Assembly (NCBI GenBank): GCA_900539715.1
Contig: UQDA01000008.1
Location: 1-64,000, forward strand
DNA: 64,000 nt
Direction: 5' to 3'
Origin: an uncultured Lachnospiraceae bacterium
GTDB lineage: Bacteria > Bacillota > Clostridia > Lachnospirales > Lachnospiraceae
Program-made: the position numbers and the translations under genes
In this document: positions 33,265-41,455 of the stretch, piece by piece
How the letters are laid out: each line of letters begins with the position of its first letter
Numbering within the stretch: position 1 is the first letter of the stretch
The notes under the pieces: model-generated
Database searches by the model: none
Told to the model about the DNA's origin: nothing
What the model saw: the letters and a program-made list of their open reading frames with translations, nothing else

Positions 33265-34545
33265 ATGGAATGGAAATCGGATTTTAAGACGACTTTATTC
33301 GGGGGATTTGACAGACAGAGCGTATTGGAACGTATGGAGGAGATGAAGGCTGAATATGAAGCGGAGCAGCAGTTAGCAGGGCGGCTGATGGGTGAAGTGA
33401 AAGCGCAGCTGGAGGAAGAAAATCTGATGCGTCAGAAGCTGAGTGAGCAGTTGGAGGCAGAACAGGAGAAAGCGGCGGCGGCAAAGGCTGAAATTATGCA
33501 GCTGGGTGAGGAATTGGCGGCAAAGCGGCAGGAGGCGGAGCAGAGCGAGCTGGAGATACTGCAGTCCCATGAGGAGCTGACGCGCCTGCGGGCTGAGCTG
33601 GAAGAAAGCAGGCAGGAAGCGGAACGTTTGAGGACAGAGGCAGAAGAGGGCAGGCAAGAAACAGAACGTCTGCGTGCAGAGGCAGAAGAGAGCAGGAAGG
33701 AAACCGAACGCCTGCGGACAGAAGCAGAAGAGAGCAGGCAGGAAACAGAACGTCTGAGGACAGAGGCAGAAGGGAACAGACAGGAAACCGAACGCCTGCG
33801 GGCAGAGGCAGAAGAGGGCAGACAGGAAATAGAACGCCTGCGAGTCGAGGCAGAAGAGAGCAGACAGGAGGCGGAACATCTGCAGGGAGAGTCAGAGGCG
33901 CTCCAGACGGATATGGAGAGGATGAAGGCAGAGCTGGAACGGCAGAAAACAGGAGCAGGGAAGCTCTATGATGAGCTGCAGAATGCTTTTTCCGAGCTTT
34001 CCCGGCAGGAAGAAGCGGCGGAAAGCATGAGGAGGCAGCTTGAAGAAAAAACGGCGTTGGAGGCAAGGCTCAGAGAGCAGAAGGAAGAGGCGGAAAGACG
34101 CTGCGGACAGCAGCATTCGATCATGAGACAGTATCAGCGGGAATTGAAACTCCTTCGGCAGCAGATGATAGTCCTGAAGCAGGAAAATGCGCAGCTTCGG
34201 GCAAAGGGCGCTGCAGGCAGGGAAACGGCGTCTGCGCTGCGGGCAGGGCTGGAGAGTGTGATGCGTCATGTGACGCCTGTCATGGACGCGAAGCGGCGGA
34301 GTACAGGAGAGCCGGAAGGCAGGGATATAAAAAATACCGTCCCTGTCGGACGAAAAAAAGCGCCGGACGGTATGGCTGCGGCGAGAGAAGAGATAGAGCC
34401 TGTTTTTACGGAAGACCCGGACGGCGGAGCGCAGCATTACCGGAAGCATGTAAACGAGGTAAACCAGACGATAGCGGATGCGCAGCAGCGTATCGCGCGG
34501 ATGCTGGAAGAGCTGCAGGCAGATGTAGACCCTTTTGAAGCATAA
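33265..34545 (+). CDS. DivIVA-like coiled-coil protein with seven 14-residue repeats
   Basis: A 426-residue, Glu/Arg/Gln-rich protein. The N-terminus (WKSDFKTTLFGGFDRQSVLERMEEM) resembles the membrane-binding start of DivIVA-type proteins (FGG-x-DR..V). Residues 25-315 look like continuous coiled coil. Inside, seven tandem copies of a 14-residue unit, consensus LRTEAEESRQETER, occupy residues 108-205. The last 110 residues are less ordered and end in an amphipathic helix, QRIARMLEELQADVDPFEA. No function can be assigned; the layout suggests a scaffold at a membrane. It lies 95 bp upstream of a germination protein on the same strand, hinting at a sporulation role. Confidence 0.8.
   Translation: MEWKSDFKTTLFGGFDRQSVLERMEEMKAEYEAEQQLAGRLMGEVKAQLEEENLMRQKLSEQLEAEQEKAAAAKAEIMQLGEELAAKRQEAEQSELEILQSHEELTRLRAELEESRQEAERLRTEAEEGRQETERLRAEAEESRKETERLRTEAEESRQETERLRTEAEGNRQETERLRAEAEEGRQEIERLRVEAEESRQEAEHLQGESEALQTDMERMKAELERQKTGAGKLYDELQNAFSELSRQEEAAESMRRQLEEKTALEARLREQKEEAERRCGQQHSIMRQYQRELKLLRQQMIVLKQENAQLRAKGAAGRETASALRAGLESVMRHVTPVMDAKRRSTGEPEGRDIKNTVPVGRKKAPDGMAAAREEIEPVFTEDPDGGAQHYRKHVNEVNQTIADAQQRIARMLEELQADVDPFEA
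33586..33879 (+). repeat. Seven tandem 42-bp repeats inside the coiled-coil gene
   Basis: Seven in-frame copies of a 42-bp unit encode the two-heptad motif LR(T/A/V)E(A/L)E(E/G)(S/G/N)R(Q/K)E(T/A/I)E(R/H). Copies differ at both DNA and protein level but keep the length exactly. Such tracts can gain or lose units by slippage. Confidence 0.9.
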
Positions 34546-34640
34546 AGCATAAAAATTCCCTTTCCGGACATAATGACAGAAAAAGGCGCGATGCGCATTT
34601 TGGATGTCGGAAATCAAAAAGGCGGGAAGGGAGTTTTTTT

Positions 34641-36053
34641 ATGGGAAAAATGAGCGGCAGTCTGGCTGACGACATGGAGTATCTGAACGGGCAGCTCGGC
34701 GTCGGCACAAACTTTGATGTGCTTTACCGGGTCGTACAGATTGGTGGGAGAAATGCCTGTATTTACATGATAGACGGATTTTGTAAGGATGAGGTGATGC
34801 AGAAGCTTTTGCAGCATTTTATCGGGATAACGGAGGATAAGATGCCATCGGACGCCCATGAGATGAGCAAACAGCTCGTGCCCTACGGGGAAGTGGACCT
34901 AGAGAATAAGTGGGAAAAGATAGAGTATTCGGTCATGTCCGGCGTGGTGGCGATGTTCATAGACGGATACGAAAAATGTATTTTGATAGACGCACGCACA
35001 TACCCGGCGCGGGGAGTGTCGGAGCCGGAAAAAGACAAAGTGCTTCGTGGGTCGAAGGACGGATTTGTGGAAACTATCGTCTTCAATACGGCGCTTATCC
35101 GCAGAAGGATAAGAAGCCCGCAGCTTCGGATGGAAATGCTGAAGGCGGGGACGAACTCCCAGACGGACATCGTGCTCTGTTATATGGACGACCGGGTGGA
35201 CAGGGATTTTCTGGAAAAAATAAGAAACCGCATCAACAGTCTTAAGGTGGATGCGCTGACGCTCAATCAGGAGAGCCTTGCGGAATGTCTGTATAAACGG
35301 CGCTGGTATAATCCGTTTCCGAAATTCAAGTATTCGGAGCGGCCGGACACTGCTGCTGCACAGGTACTGGAAGGAAATATCATTATTCTGGTGGATAATT
35401 CGCCGTCGGTGATGATAACGCCGACTACATTTTTCGATGTGATAGAAGAGGCGGATGATTATTATTTTCCGCCGATAACAGGGACGTATCTGCGGCTGTC
35501 CAGAATGGTCATTGCCATCGTGACGTATTTTCTGACGCCGACATTTTTGCTGCTGATGGAATATCCGGAATGGATACCGAAGGGCTTTGAGTTCATTGCG
35601 GTGCGGGATACGGTTCATATTCCCATTATCTGGCAGCTTCTGATACTGGAGCTGGCGATAGACGGGTTAAAGCTTGCGGCGGTCAATACGCCGAATATGC
35701 TGAGTACGCCGCTGTCTGTCATGGCGGCGCTGGTGCTCGGGGAATTCAGCGTAAAGAGCGGATGGTTCAATTCAGAAGTGATGCTGTATATGGCGTTCGT
35801 GGCGGTTGCGAACTATACGCAGAACAGTTATGAGCTTGGGTATGCGCTGAAATTTATGAGGGTTATAAATCTGATCCTGACAGCGATATTCGGAATTTGG
35901 GGATATATCGCGGGCATCGCGATACTGCTCATATCTATTGCAACGAATAGGACAGTGAGCGACCAGAGTTATCTGTATCCGCTGATTCCTTTTAACGGAA
36001 AGCAGCTCCTTCATCAGATTTTCAGGACGCGGCTGCCGGAGGCGAAAAAATAA
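34641..36053 (+). CDS. Spore germination protein, GerA/SpoVAF family
   Basis: A 470-residue membrane protein of the GerAA family. The soluble N-terminal part (to about residue 270) includes LIDARTYPARGVSEPEKDKVLRG, the NxxLIRRRIR segment and YMDDRVDRDFLEKI. The membrane part has FDVIEEADDYYFPPITGTYLRLSR, several hydrophobic helices and NTPNMLSTPLSVMAALVLGEF. GerAB and GerAC partners are missing here, which, with the length, fits SpoVAF-type proteins better than a full germinant receptor A subunit. It indicates a spore-forming organism. GGGAAGGGAG is the ribosome site; a hairpin follows the stop. Confidence 0.9.
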   Translation: MGKMSGSLADDMEYLNGQLGVGTNFDVLYRVVQIGGRNACIYMIDGFCKDEVMQKLLQHFIGITEDKMPSDAHEMSKQLVPYGEVDLENKWEKIEYSVMSGVVAMFIDGYEKCILIDARTYPARGVSEPEKDKVLRGSKDGFVETIVFNTALIRRRIRSPQLRMEMLKAGTNSQTDIVLCYMDDRVDRDFLEKIRNRINSLKVDALTLNQESLAECLYKRRWYNPFPKFKYSERPDTAAAQVLEGNIIILVDNSPSVMITPTTFFDVIEEADDYYFPPITGTYLRLSRMVIAIVTYFLTPTFLLLMEYPEWIPKGFEFIAVRDTVHIPIIWQLLILELAIDGLKLAAVNTPNMLSTPLSVMAALVLGEFSVKSGWFNSEVMLYMAFVAVANYTQNSYELGYALKFMRVINLILTAIFGIWGYIAGIAILLISIATNRTVSDQSYLYPLIPFNGKQLLHQIFRTRLPEAKK

Positions 36054-36065
36054 AGAAAAAGAAAA

Positions 36066-36116
36066 CCCCGCGCTGTCCAGCCAATTTGCGGCTGAAACAG
36101 CGCGGAGCGCATTTTG
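36066..36116. terminator. Terminator between the germination and DUF1292 genes
   Basis: CCGCGCTGT (36068-36076) pairs with ACAGCGCGG (36097-36105), with an inner CAGCC/GGCTG stem, then ATTTT after a short gap. It sits between converging genes and may serve both. Confidence 0.65.
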
Positions 36117-36129
36117 CCCATCGGAGGGA

Positions 36130-36465
36130 TTATTCCTCTTCGCCGTCTAATTCAACAAGCTCGTCGAATTCGCAGCTGTCAAGATACTCGTCGAAAGCTT
36201 CTGCAACCTTCTCATATTCTTCATCGTCTTCGATGTAATCAAGCTGGGGCTCCTCATTAGGGTCGTTGGGGTTCTCGGAATAATGGTAGAACCATACTTC
36301 TCCGTCATCGTTCTGTCCCTGCTCGTCTAACGGCATGAGAACGATATAATCGCTGCCCTCTACTTCCAGAATAGTGATGATGGCGCAGGTAACGTTGGTA
36401 CCGTCATCCAGCTCCAGCTCTACAGTCATTTCCTCGTCCATTTCTTCAAACTGATTTTTACCCAT
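36130..36465 (-). CDS. DUF1292 family protein
   Basis: A 111-residue, very acidic protein. It has MDEEMTVELELDDGTNVTCAIITILEVEGSDYIVLMPL, the core of DUF1292 (YrzB-like), then VWFYHYSENP and a long Asp/Glu tail ending VELDGEEE. Function unknown; such proteins are widespread in Firmicutes. The start at 36465 is chosen because AGAAAGGATATTTTC precedes it. A longer frame to 36558 has no ribosome site. Confidence 0.88.
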   Translation of the reverse strand: MGKNQFEEMDEEMTVELELDDGTNVTCAIITILEVEGSDYIVLMPLDEQGQNDDGEVWFYHYSENPNDPNEEPQLDYIEDDEEYEKVAEAFDEYLDSCEFDELVELDGEEE

Positions 36466-36600
36466 GAAAATATCCTTTCTCTGATGCGCGGCAAAAAAGT
36501 CCGCGATGATAGTAAGATGCCGCTGCAAAAGAAACGGCAAAACTGTCTGTTCATGCATATCATACAGTAAGTTACGGTGGCATGCAATACTTATTTGTGG

Positions 36601-36606
36601 TATACT
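36601..36606 (+). promoter_or_regulatory. Extended -10 promoter of the GH13-like gene
   Basis: TATACT (36601-36606) preceded by TGTGG gives a TG-N-TATACT extended -10. No strong -35 is visible. Confidence 0.5.
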
Positions 36607-36684
36607 TGGAAAAAAGGCGACAATCCGGCCGTTATGTTGGCTGGACTGCTATGAATCGACCGATTCGGGATAAGGACGGAGAGT

Positions 36685-38598
36685 ATGGGAGACGAGATTA
36701 AGGTTTTGAACGGAAGACCCTATCCGATGGGACTTTCAGTGACAGGAGCAAGGGAGATAAATCTGGCGGCGGTTCTTCCTGCAAAGCATACAAAGCATGC
36801 AGAAGAATGCGGCGTGATATTGTACCCGAAAAAGGGAGGAAGCCGGAGACATTTTCCATTCAGAAAAGAGAACCGAATCGGAAATATTTGTTGTATGAAA
36901 CTGTCAGGGATAAGCGCAGAGGATTATGATTACAATTTCTACATGGGAGACGAGATAGTGGCAGATCCCTATGCACATCAGATACATGGAAATGAGCATT
37001 GGGGCAAAAAGGTATCTCCGGCACTGCGCAGCTCATACAGTACTCAGGTTTTTGACTGGGGAGAGGATGCACATCCGATGACGCCCCTAAACGACAGCAT
37101 TGTGTATCAGCTTCATGTGAGAGGCTTTACAAAACATTCTTCCTCAGGGGTGGAGCACAGAGGGACGTTTCTGGGTATCACGGAGAAAATTGAGTACCTG
37201 AAGTCGCTGGGAGTAACGGCAGTGGAGATTTTACCGGCGTATGAGTTTTTGGAGCTGGAGCAGCGCCCGACAGGAAAGGGGACGATGGCAGAGGCGGTGC
37301 AGAGATGTACCGATGACCCTGAACAGAACAGGGCGAGATTAAATTACTGGGGATTTAAGAAAGGCTATTATTTTGCGCCTAAGGCATCTTATAGCAGCGG
37401 CGATCCGCAGACGGAATTTAAGACGCTGGTCAAGCGGCTTCACGAAAACGGGCTGGAATTGATCATGCAGTTTTATTTTCCGAAGGAGGTCAAAAAAGGC
37501 TTCATTCTGGAGGTACTCAAATATTGGGTATATGAATATCATGTGGACGGCATCCATCTGATGGGAGAGCAGATGCCGACCCAGCTGCTTGCGACAGATC
37601 CGCTGCTTGCGAATACGAAACTGTTTTATTATGAGTTTCCGTGCGCTGATATATATGAGTCGAAGGAGGTGCCTGATTACAAAAATCTGGCATGCTGCAG
37701 AGACGGATTTCAATATGATATGCGGCGTTTTTTGAAAGGAGATGAGGATGCCCTTCAGCAGGCGTTGTATCAGCTTCGGAACAATCCGCTCCAGATGGGA
37801 GAAATAAATTATATCACCAGTTACGAGGGATTTTCGCTGGCAGACCTGGTGTCCTATGACCGTAAGCACAACGAGGATAACGGGGAGGGCAATCAGGACG
37901 GCAATCCGTATAATGCGAGCTGGAACTGTGGGGTTGAGGGACCGACACGCAAGCGTAGTATTCTTTCCCTGCGTAAAAAGCAGATGCGTAATGCCATGCT
38001 TCTTTTGCTGACGGCTCAGGCAACGCCAATGCTGACTGCGGGAGACGAATTCGGGCAGAGCCGCGAGGGGAATAATAATGCCTATTGTCAGGATAATGCC
38101 ATAAGCTGGCTGGATTGGCGGCTTACAGAGAAAAACGGGGAGTTTCTGGATTTTGTGCGCGCTGTGCTGAAGCTGCGTAGAGAGCACCCGGTGCTGCATC
38201 AGGCACAGGAACTGACGATGCTGGATTATGCAGCATGCGGTTGTCCGGACCTTTCCTACCATGGAAAAGAGGCGTGGCGTCTTCTGACAGACCGTTTAAG
38301 CAGGGAGGCGGGCGTGCTCTACTGCGGGCACTATGCGAAGAAAAAACGGGATGAGGATGACAGTTATTTTTATATTGCTTACAACATGCACTGGGAGGAG
38401 CAGAAGCTGGCATTGCCGGATCTGCCGGGCGGCATGCACTGGGAAAAGGTAATGGATACTCAGGATGGGACGACTGTTTCTGATGGTGAAAAAAGAGAGC
38501 GGTATGTAACGATAGCAGGCAGGTCTGTCCAGGTCCTGCAGAGCTTTGGAAAACCGGATGGGAAAGGAAAGAAAATTGAAGGCGCTACAGCATTTTAA
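36685..38598 (+). CDS. GH13-fold glycogen-debranching-like protein lacking catalytic residues
   Basis: A 637-residue protein aligning by eye over its length with GlgX/isoamylase-type GH13 enzymes: YQLHVRGFTKHSSSG, YWGFKKGYYFAPKASY, YWVYEYHVDG, RKHNEDNGEGNQDGN, TAGDEFGQSREGNNNAYCQDN. The active site is gone. Region I (GlgX LLDVVLNH) reads IMQFYFPK (residues 260-267). Region II (DGFRFD) reads DGIHLM, so Met293 replaces the nucleophile and His291 the Arg. Region IV (HDG) reads Y380-E381-G. Only the general acid region keeps a Glu (E317). Hydrolysis is therefore not expected; a glucan-binding or regulatory role is plausible. There is no signal peptide. The DUF5662 gene overlaps its end. Confidence 0.85.
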   Translation: MGDEIKVLNGRPYPMGLSVTGAREINLAAVLPAKHTKHAEECGVILYPKKGGSRRHFPFRKENRIGNICCMKLSGISAEDYDYNFYMGDEIVADPYAHQIHGNEHWGKKVSPALRSSYSTQVFDWGEDAHPMTPLNDSIVYQLHVRGFTKHSSSGVEHRGTFLGITEKIEYLKSLGVTAVEILPAYEFLELEQRPTGKGTMAEAVQRCTDDPEQNRARLNYWGFKKGYYFAPKASYSSGDPQTEFKTLVKRLHENGLELIMQFYFPKEVKKGFILEVLKYWVYEYHVDGIHLMGEQMPTQLLATDPLLANTKLFYYEFPCADIYESKEVPDYKNLACCRDGFQYDMRRFLKGDEDALQQALYQLRNNPLQMGEINYITSYEGFSLADLVSYDRKHNEDNGEGNQDGNPYNASWNCGVEGPTRKRSILSLRKKQMRNAMLLLLTAQATPMLTAGDEFGQSREGNNNAYCQDNAISWLDWRLTEKNGEFLDFVRAVLKLRREHPVLHQAQELTMLDYAACGCPDLSYHGKEAWRLLTDRLSREAGVLYCGHYAKKKRDEDDSYFYIAYNMHWEEQKLALPDLPGGMHWEKVMDTQDGTTVSDGEKRERYVTIAGRSVQVLQSFGKPDGKGKKIEGATAF

Positions 38599-39148
38599 GA
38601 CGATCACTTACCATAAATATCTTGTGATGAAAGGCTGCTTTGCAGTAGGGCTGTACCGGCAGGGAATTTGCCATGACCTTTCCAAATATTCGTGGACAGA
38701 GTTCAGGGTCGGTGCGAAATATTATCAGGGCGACAGGAGCCCGAACAATGCGGAGCGGGAGGCTATCGGTTATTCTTCCGCATGGCTGCACCATAAGGGG
38801 CGCAACAAGCATCATTATGAATATTGGATAGATTACAGCACAAGAAGCCTTGAGGGCGGGATGCAGCCGGTTCCGATGCCCAGAAAATATGTAGTGGAGA
38901 TGCTGATGGACAGGATAGCTGCATCCAAAACTTATCGGGGCAGCGCCTATACGGACAGAGATCCGCTGGATTATTACAGAGGGGCCAAGGAACCTCCGCT
39001 GATACATCCGAAGACGAAGGCACAGCTGGAAAAACTTTTGACGATGCTGGCGGAAGAAGGAGAGGAAAAGACTTTTGCCTATGTGCGCAGCGTGGTCTTG
39101 AATAAGGGACGCCGAAGGCCAGGCACAAAGAGGGGAAAGAGCGCATAA
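38576..39148 (+). CDS. DUF5662 family protein
   Basis: A 190-residue protein with GICHDLSKYSWTEF, YYQGDRSPNNAERE, WLHHKGRNKHHYEYWIDY, YVVEMLMDRIAASKTY and the C-terminal EKLLTMLAEEGEEKTFAYVR, all typical of DUF5662. The HD and HHK..N.HH clusters suggest a metal site of HD-domain style; activity is unknown. I favour a TTG start at 38576 because AAAGGAAAG sits just upstream; an ATG at 38558 has no ribosome site. Either start overlaps the GH13-like gene, so translation is probably coupled and the pair may work together. Confidence 0.85.
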   Translation: MKALQHFKTITYHKYLVMKGCFAVGLYRQGICHDLSKYSWTEFRVGAKYYQGDRSPNNAEREAIGYSSAWLHHKGRNKHHYEYWIDYSTRSLEGGMQPVPMPRKYVVEMLMDRIAASKTYRGSAYTDRDPLDYYRGAKEPPLIHPKTKAQLEKLLTMLAEEGEEKTFAYVRSVVLNKGRRRPGTKRGKSA

Positions 39149-39183
39149 GATACCGTATATCCTATTATAAACAGGTGAATCTT

Positions 39184-39546
39184 ATGAATCTCTGGTATTT
39201 ACTGCTGCTCGTATGCTGCTGCGGGCATGGCGGGAGAACGTGTTGTACAGGGCACAACAGCTGTATCATGCCTCGCAGGGACGGCTGCACGGAAAGACAG
39301 GAAGGCGGGAGAGATAAATACTGCCGGAAGATGTACGACGAGATGGAGGATTGCGGATGCCGGGAAAAACGGCATGAAGAAGATGGCTGCAGCTGCATGA
39401 TGCCGCGCGGAGAGGGCGGACGGATGTGCCGGGAGCAAAGATATGACTGCGGGACGCAGGAGAAGCCGTGTATGGATAATGTTCCCGAGATGAATATGCC
39501 GTCACATTATCCGGTATATCCGGAAAAATGCGCCTGCAGAGAATAA
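39184..39546 (+). CDS. Cysteine-rich small protein, unknown
   Basis: A 120-residue protein with 17 cysteines. A short hydrophobic start (MNLWYLLLLVCCCGHGG) is followed by paired or spaced Cys (TCC, CGC, GCSC, KCAC) among charged residues, and a Met/Pro-rich tail. The start is ATG at 39184, with AGGTG just upstream. The hydrophobic start may anchor it to the membrane or serve in export. Possible roles include a spore-coat component or metal binder, but I recognise no family. It has its own terminator and lies 35 bp after the DUF5662 gene. Confidence 0.6.
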   Translation: MNLWYLLLLVCCCGHGGRTCCTGHNSCIMPRRDGCTERQEGGRDKYCRKMYDEMEDCGCREKRHEEDGCSCMMPRGEGGRMCREQRYDCGTQEKPCMDNVPEMNMPSHYPVYPEKCACRE

Positions 39547-39562
39547 AATAAAAGGTAGAAAG

Positions 39563-39597
39563 GTGCCGGAGGGAGACTTCCGGCATTTTTTCTTTTA
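39563..39597 (+). terminator. Terminator after the Cys-rich gene
   Basis: TGCCGGA (39564-39570) pairs with TCCGGCA (39579-39585), followed by TTTTTTCTTTT. Confidence 0.85.
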
Positions 39598-39686
39598 ATA
39601 AGGAAACTTTCCGATTGACAATTGTTCTCATAACGGGTATAGTCAGAAGAGTTTTGAATGATGAGGCAGAAAGAATAGGAGATTAC

Positions 39687-41288
39687 ATGGGAGAATTATT
39701 AGTCAGGTATGATGAATCAGGAATCGACGAAAGGATTTTGCGCGCAGTGGAGGAGATGGGATTTGTCCACATGACGCCGATTCAGGAAAAGGCGATACCT
39801 GTATTTTTGGAAGGAAAAGATGTGATAGGACAGGCGCAGACGGGAACCGGAAAGACGGCTGCTTTTGGCATCCCGATGCTGCAGAAGATAGATGAAGAGG
39901 ACAGAGGGCTTCAGGGCATGATCCTTTGCCCTACGAGAGAGCTTGCGATGCAGGCGGCGCAGCAGCTTCGCCAGTTTGCAAAATATATGCACAATATCCG
40001 GGTCCTTCCGGTTTACGGCGGTCAGGATATCGGAAGACAGATAAAGGCGTTAAAGGGCGGCGTACAGATAATCGTCGGAACGCCGGGACGAGTGATGGAC
40101 CATATGCGCCGTCATACGATCAGGCTGGACGGCCTGAAAATGGTTGTATTGGATGAGGCGGATGAGATGCTCAACATGGGATTCCGTGAGGATATGGAGA
40201 CTATCTTAAAAGAGATTCCCGGAGAGCACCAGACGGCTCTGTTCTCGGCAACGATGCCGGAGCCGATCCTCCGTATCACCGACCAGTTCCAGAAGGATGC
40301 GGTGATGGTGAAAATGGTAAAAAAAGAGCTGACAGTGGATCGTATCGCTCAGTACCTTTATTATATTCACAGAGGTGATAAGGAAGCGGCAGCAGCGCGT
40401 CTGATAGAGTATTACGACCTGAAGAGAGGACTTATTTTCTGTAATACGAAGAGCATGGTAGATGAGCTGGCGGAAAATCTGAAAAACCGGGGAATTTCGG
40501 CAGAAGGACTGCACGGCGATATGAGCCAGGCGCAGCGTGATACTGTTATGAAACGTTTCCGCAGCGGAAATCTGCAGATGCTTATTGCAACGGACGTTGC
40601 GGCAAGAGGTATCGACGTAAACGATGTGGACAGTGTGATCAACTACGATGTGCCGCAGGATATTGAATATTATGTACACAGGATAGGACGGACCGGACGC
40701 GCAGGAAAAGAGGGAATGTCCTTTACGCTGGCAGCGCGCAGAGAATCTTTCCGTATCCGTGAGATAGAGCGTACCTGTAAAACAAAGCTGGAAGAAAGAA
40801 AGTTGCCTTCCGGTCAGGACGTGTATCGTCATAAGGAAGAAAAAGCGTTGGAAAAGCTTCAGCAGGTCATGGAAGAGGTCAACACGGCAGATTGTTACCG
40901 CGCGGTGGAACGTTTTGAAAAAGAGAGCGGTATTTCCGCTCTGGAGCTGGCGGCAGCCTTTTTATACCAGCAGATCGGGGAAGAGCCGGGAGATATTGCG
41001 GAAGAGCCTGCGGTACGCCGGAATACAGAGAGCCGTTTTGCCGGAAACAGGCGCGGCAGCTTTGGCGGCGGTTATAATGGAAGAAGACCTTATGGTGAAA
41101 AGGGAACAGGCTTCCAGAACAGAGGCGGAAGAAGAGATCATCAGGGCGACGGCGGATACCGCAGAGGGCGTCAGAGTGAAAATAACGGCCGCAGACAGGC
41201 GCATGGAGGAGAAGGAAGATACCGCGGCACATCTTCGGGATACCGCGCGGCAGAAGGCAGAGGCGGACGGAGAAGGAACGCGGAATAA
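39687..41288 (+). CDS. DEAD-box RNA helicase (CshA/DeaD type)
   Basis: ATP-dependent RNA unwinding for ribosome assembly and RNA decay. The 533-residue protein has the Q motif (GFVHMTPIQEKAIP), motif I AQTGTGKTAAF, Ia PTRELAMQ, II DEAD, III SAT, IV LIFCNT, V TDVAARGIDV and VI HRIGRTGRAG, a C-terminal RNA-binding-like part, and an Arg/Gly-rich tail (from about residue 455) expected to bind RNA. The start at 39687 follows ATAGGAGATTAC; an in-frame extension to 39615 lacks a site. It stands alone before trpS. Confidence 0.95.
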   Translation: MGELLVRYDESGIDERILRAVEEMGFVHMTPIQEKAIPVFLEGKDVIGQAQTGTGKTAAFGIPMLQKIDEEDRGLQGMILCPTRELAMQAAQQLRQFAKYMHNIRVLPVYGGQDIGRQIKALKGGVQIIVGTPGRVMDHMRRHTIRLDGLKMVVLDEADEMLNMGFREDMETILKEIPGEHQTALFSATMPEPILRITDQFQKDAVMVKMVKKELTVDRIAQYLYYIHRGDKEAAAARLIEYYDLKRGLIFCNTKSMVDELAENLKNRGISAEGLHGDMSQAQRDTVMKRFRSGNLQMLIATDVAARGIDVNDVDSVINYDVPQDIEYYVHRIGRTGRAGKEGMSFTLAARRESFRIREIERTCKTKLEERKLPSGQDVYRHKEEKALEKLQQVMEEVNTADCYRAVERFEKESGISALELAAAFLYQQIGEEPGDIAEEPAVRRNTESRFAGNRRGSFGGGYNGRRPYGEKGTGFQNRGGRRDHQGDGGYRRGRQSENNGRRQAHGGEGRYRGTSSGYRAAEGRGGRRRNAE

Positions 41289-41384
41289 ACAGGTATCAGG
41301 TCAGCGGAAAGCCTTCAAAGAGGCATTTTGCGAATAGGCGTGGCTGAGCTGATACATTTATCCGTAGCAGTTCAGCTGCGGCGG

Positions 41385-41413
41385 TTGACGAACCGGGCGG
41401 CGGGTGCTAAACT
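41385..41413 (+). promoter_or_regulatory. Promoter of trpS
   Basis: TTGACG (41385-41390), 17 bp, TAAACT (41408-41413). The leader is short (about 35 nt) and has no room for a T-box. Confidence 0.7.
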
Positions 41414-41455
41414 GAAAGGACATCAAGACCATTACAGAGGCGGAGGTATTTAGAG

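Noticed and set aside
33373..33879. Leu/Phe/Cys-rich minus-strand frame over the 42-bp repeats
   Set aside because: Direct antisense product of the coiled-coil repeat; repeat structure is explained by the plus strand.
33586..33879. Possible CRISPR-like array
   Set aside because: The repeats are contiguous, in frame and code for heptads; there are no spacers.
36130..36558. Longer 142-residue form of the DUF1292 protein
   Set aside because: The extra N-terminal part has no ribosome site and no family similarity; the start at 36465 has one.
41289..41455. T-box leader for trpS
   Set aside because: The promoter leaves only about 40 nt of leader and no T-box consensus or terminator is visible.
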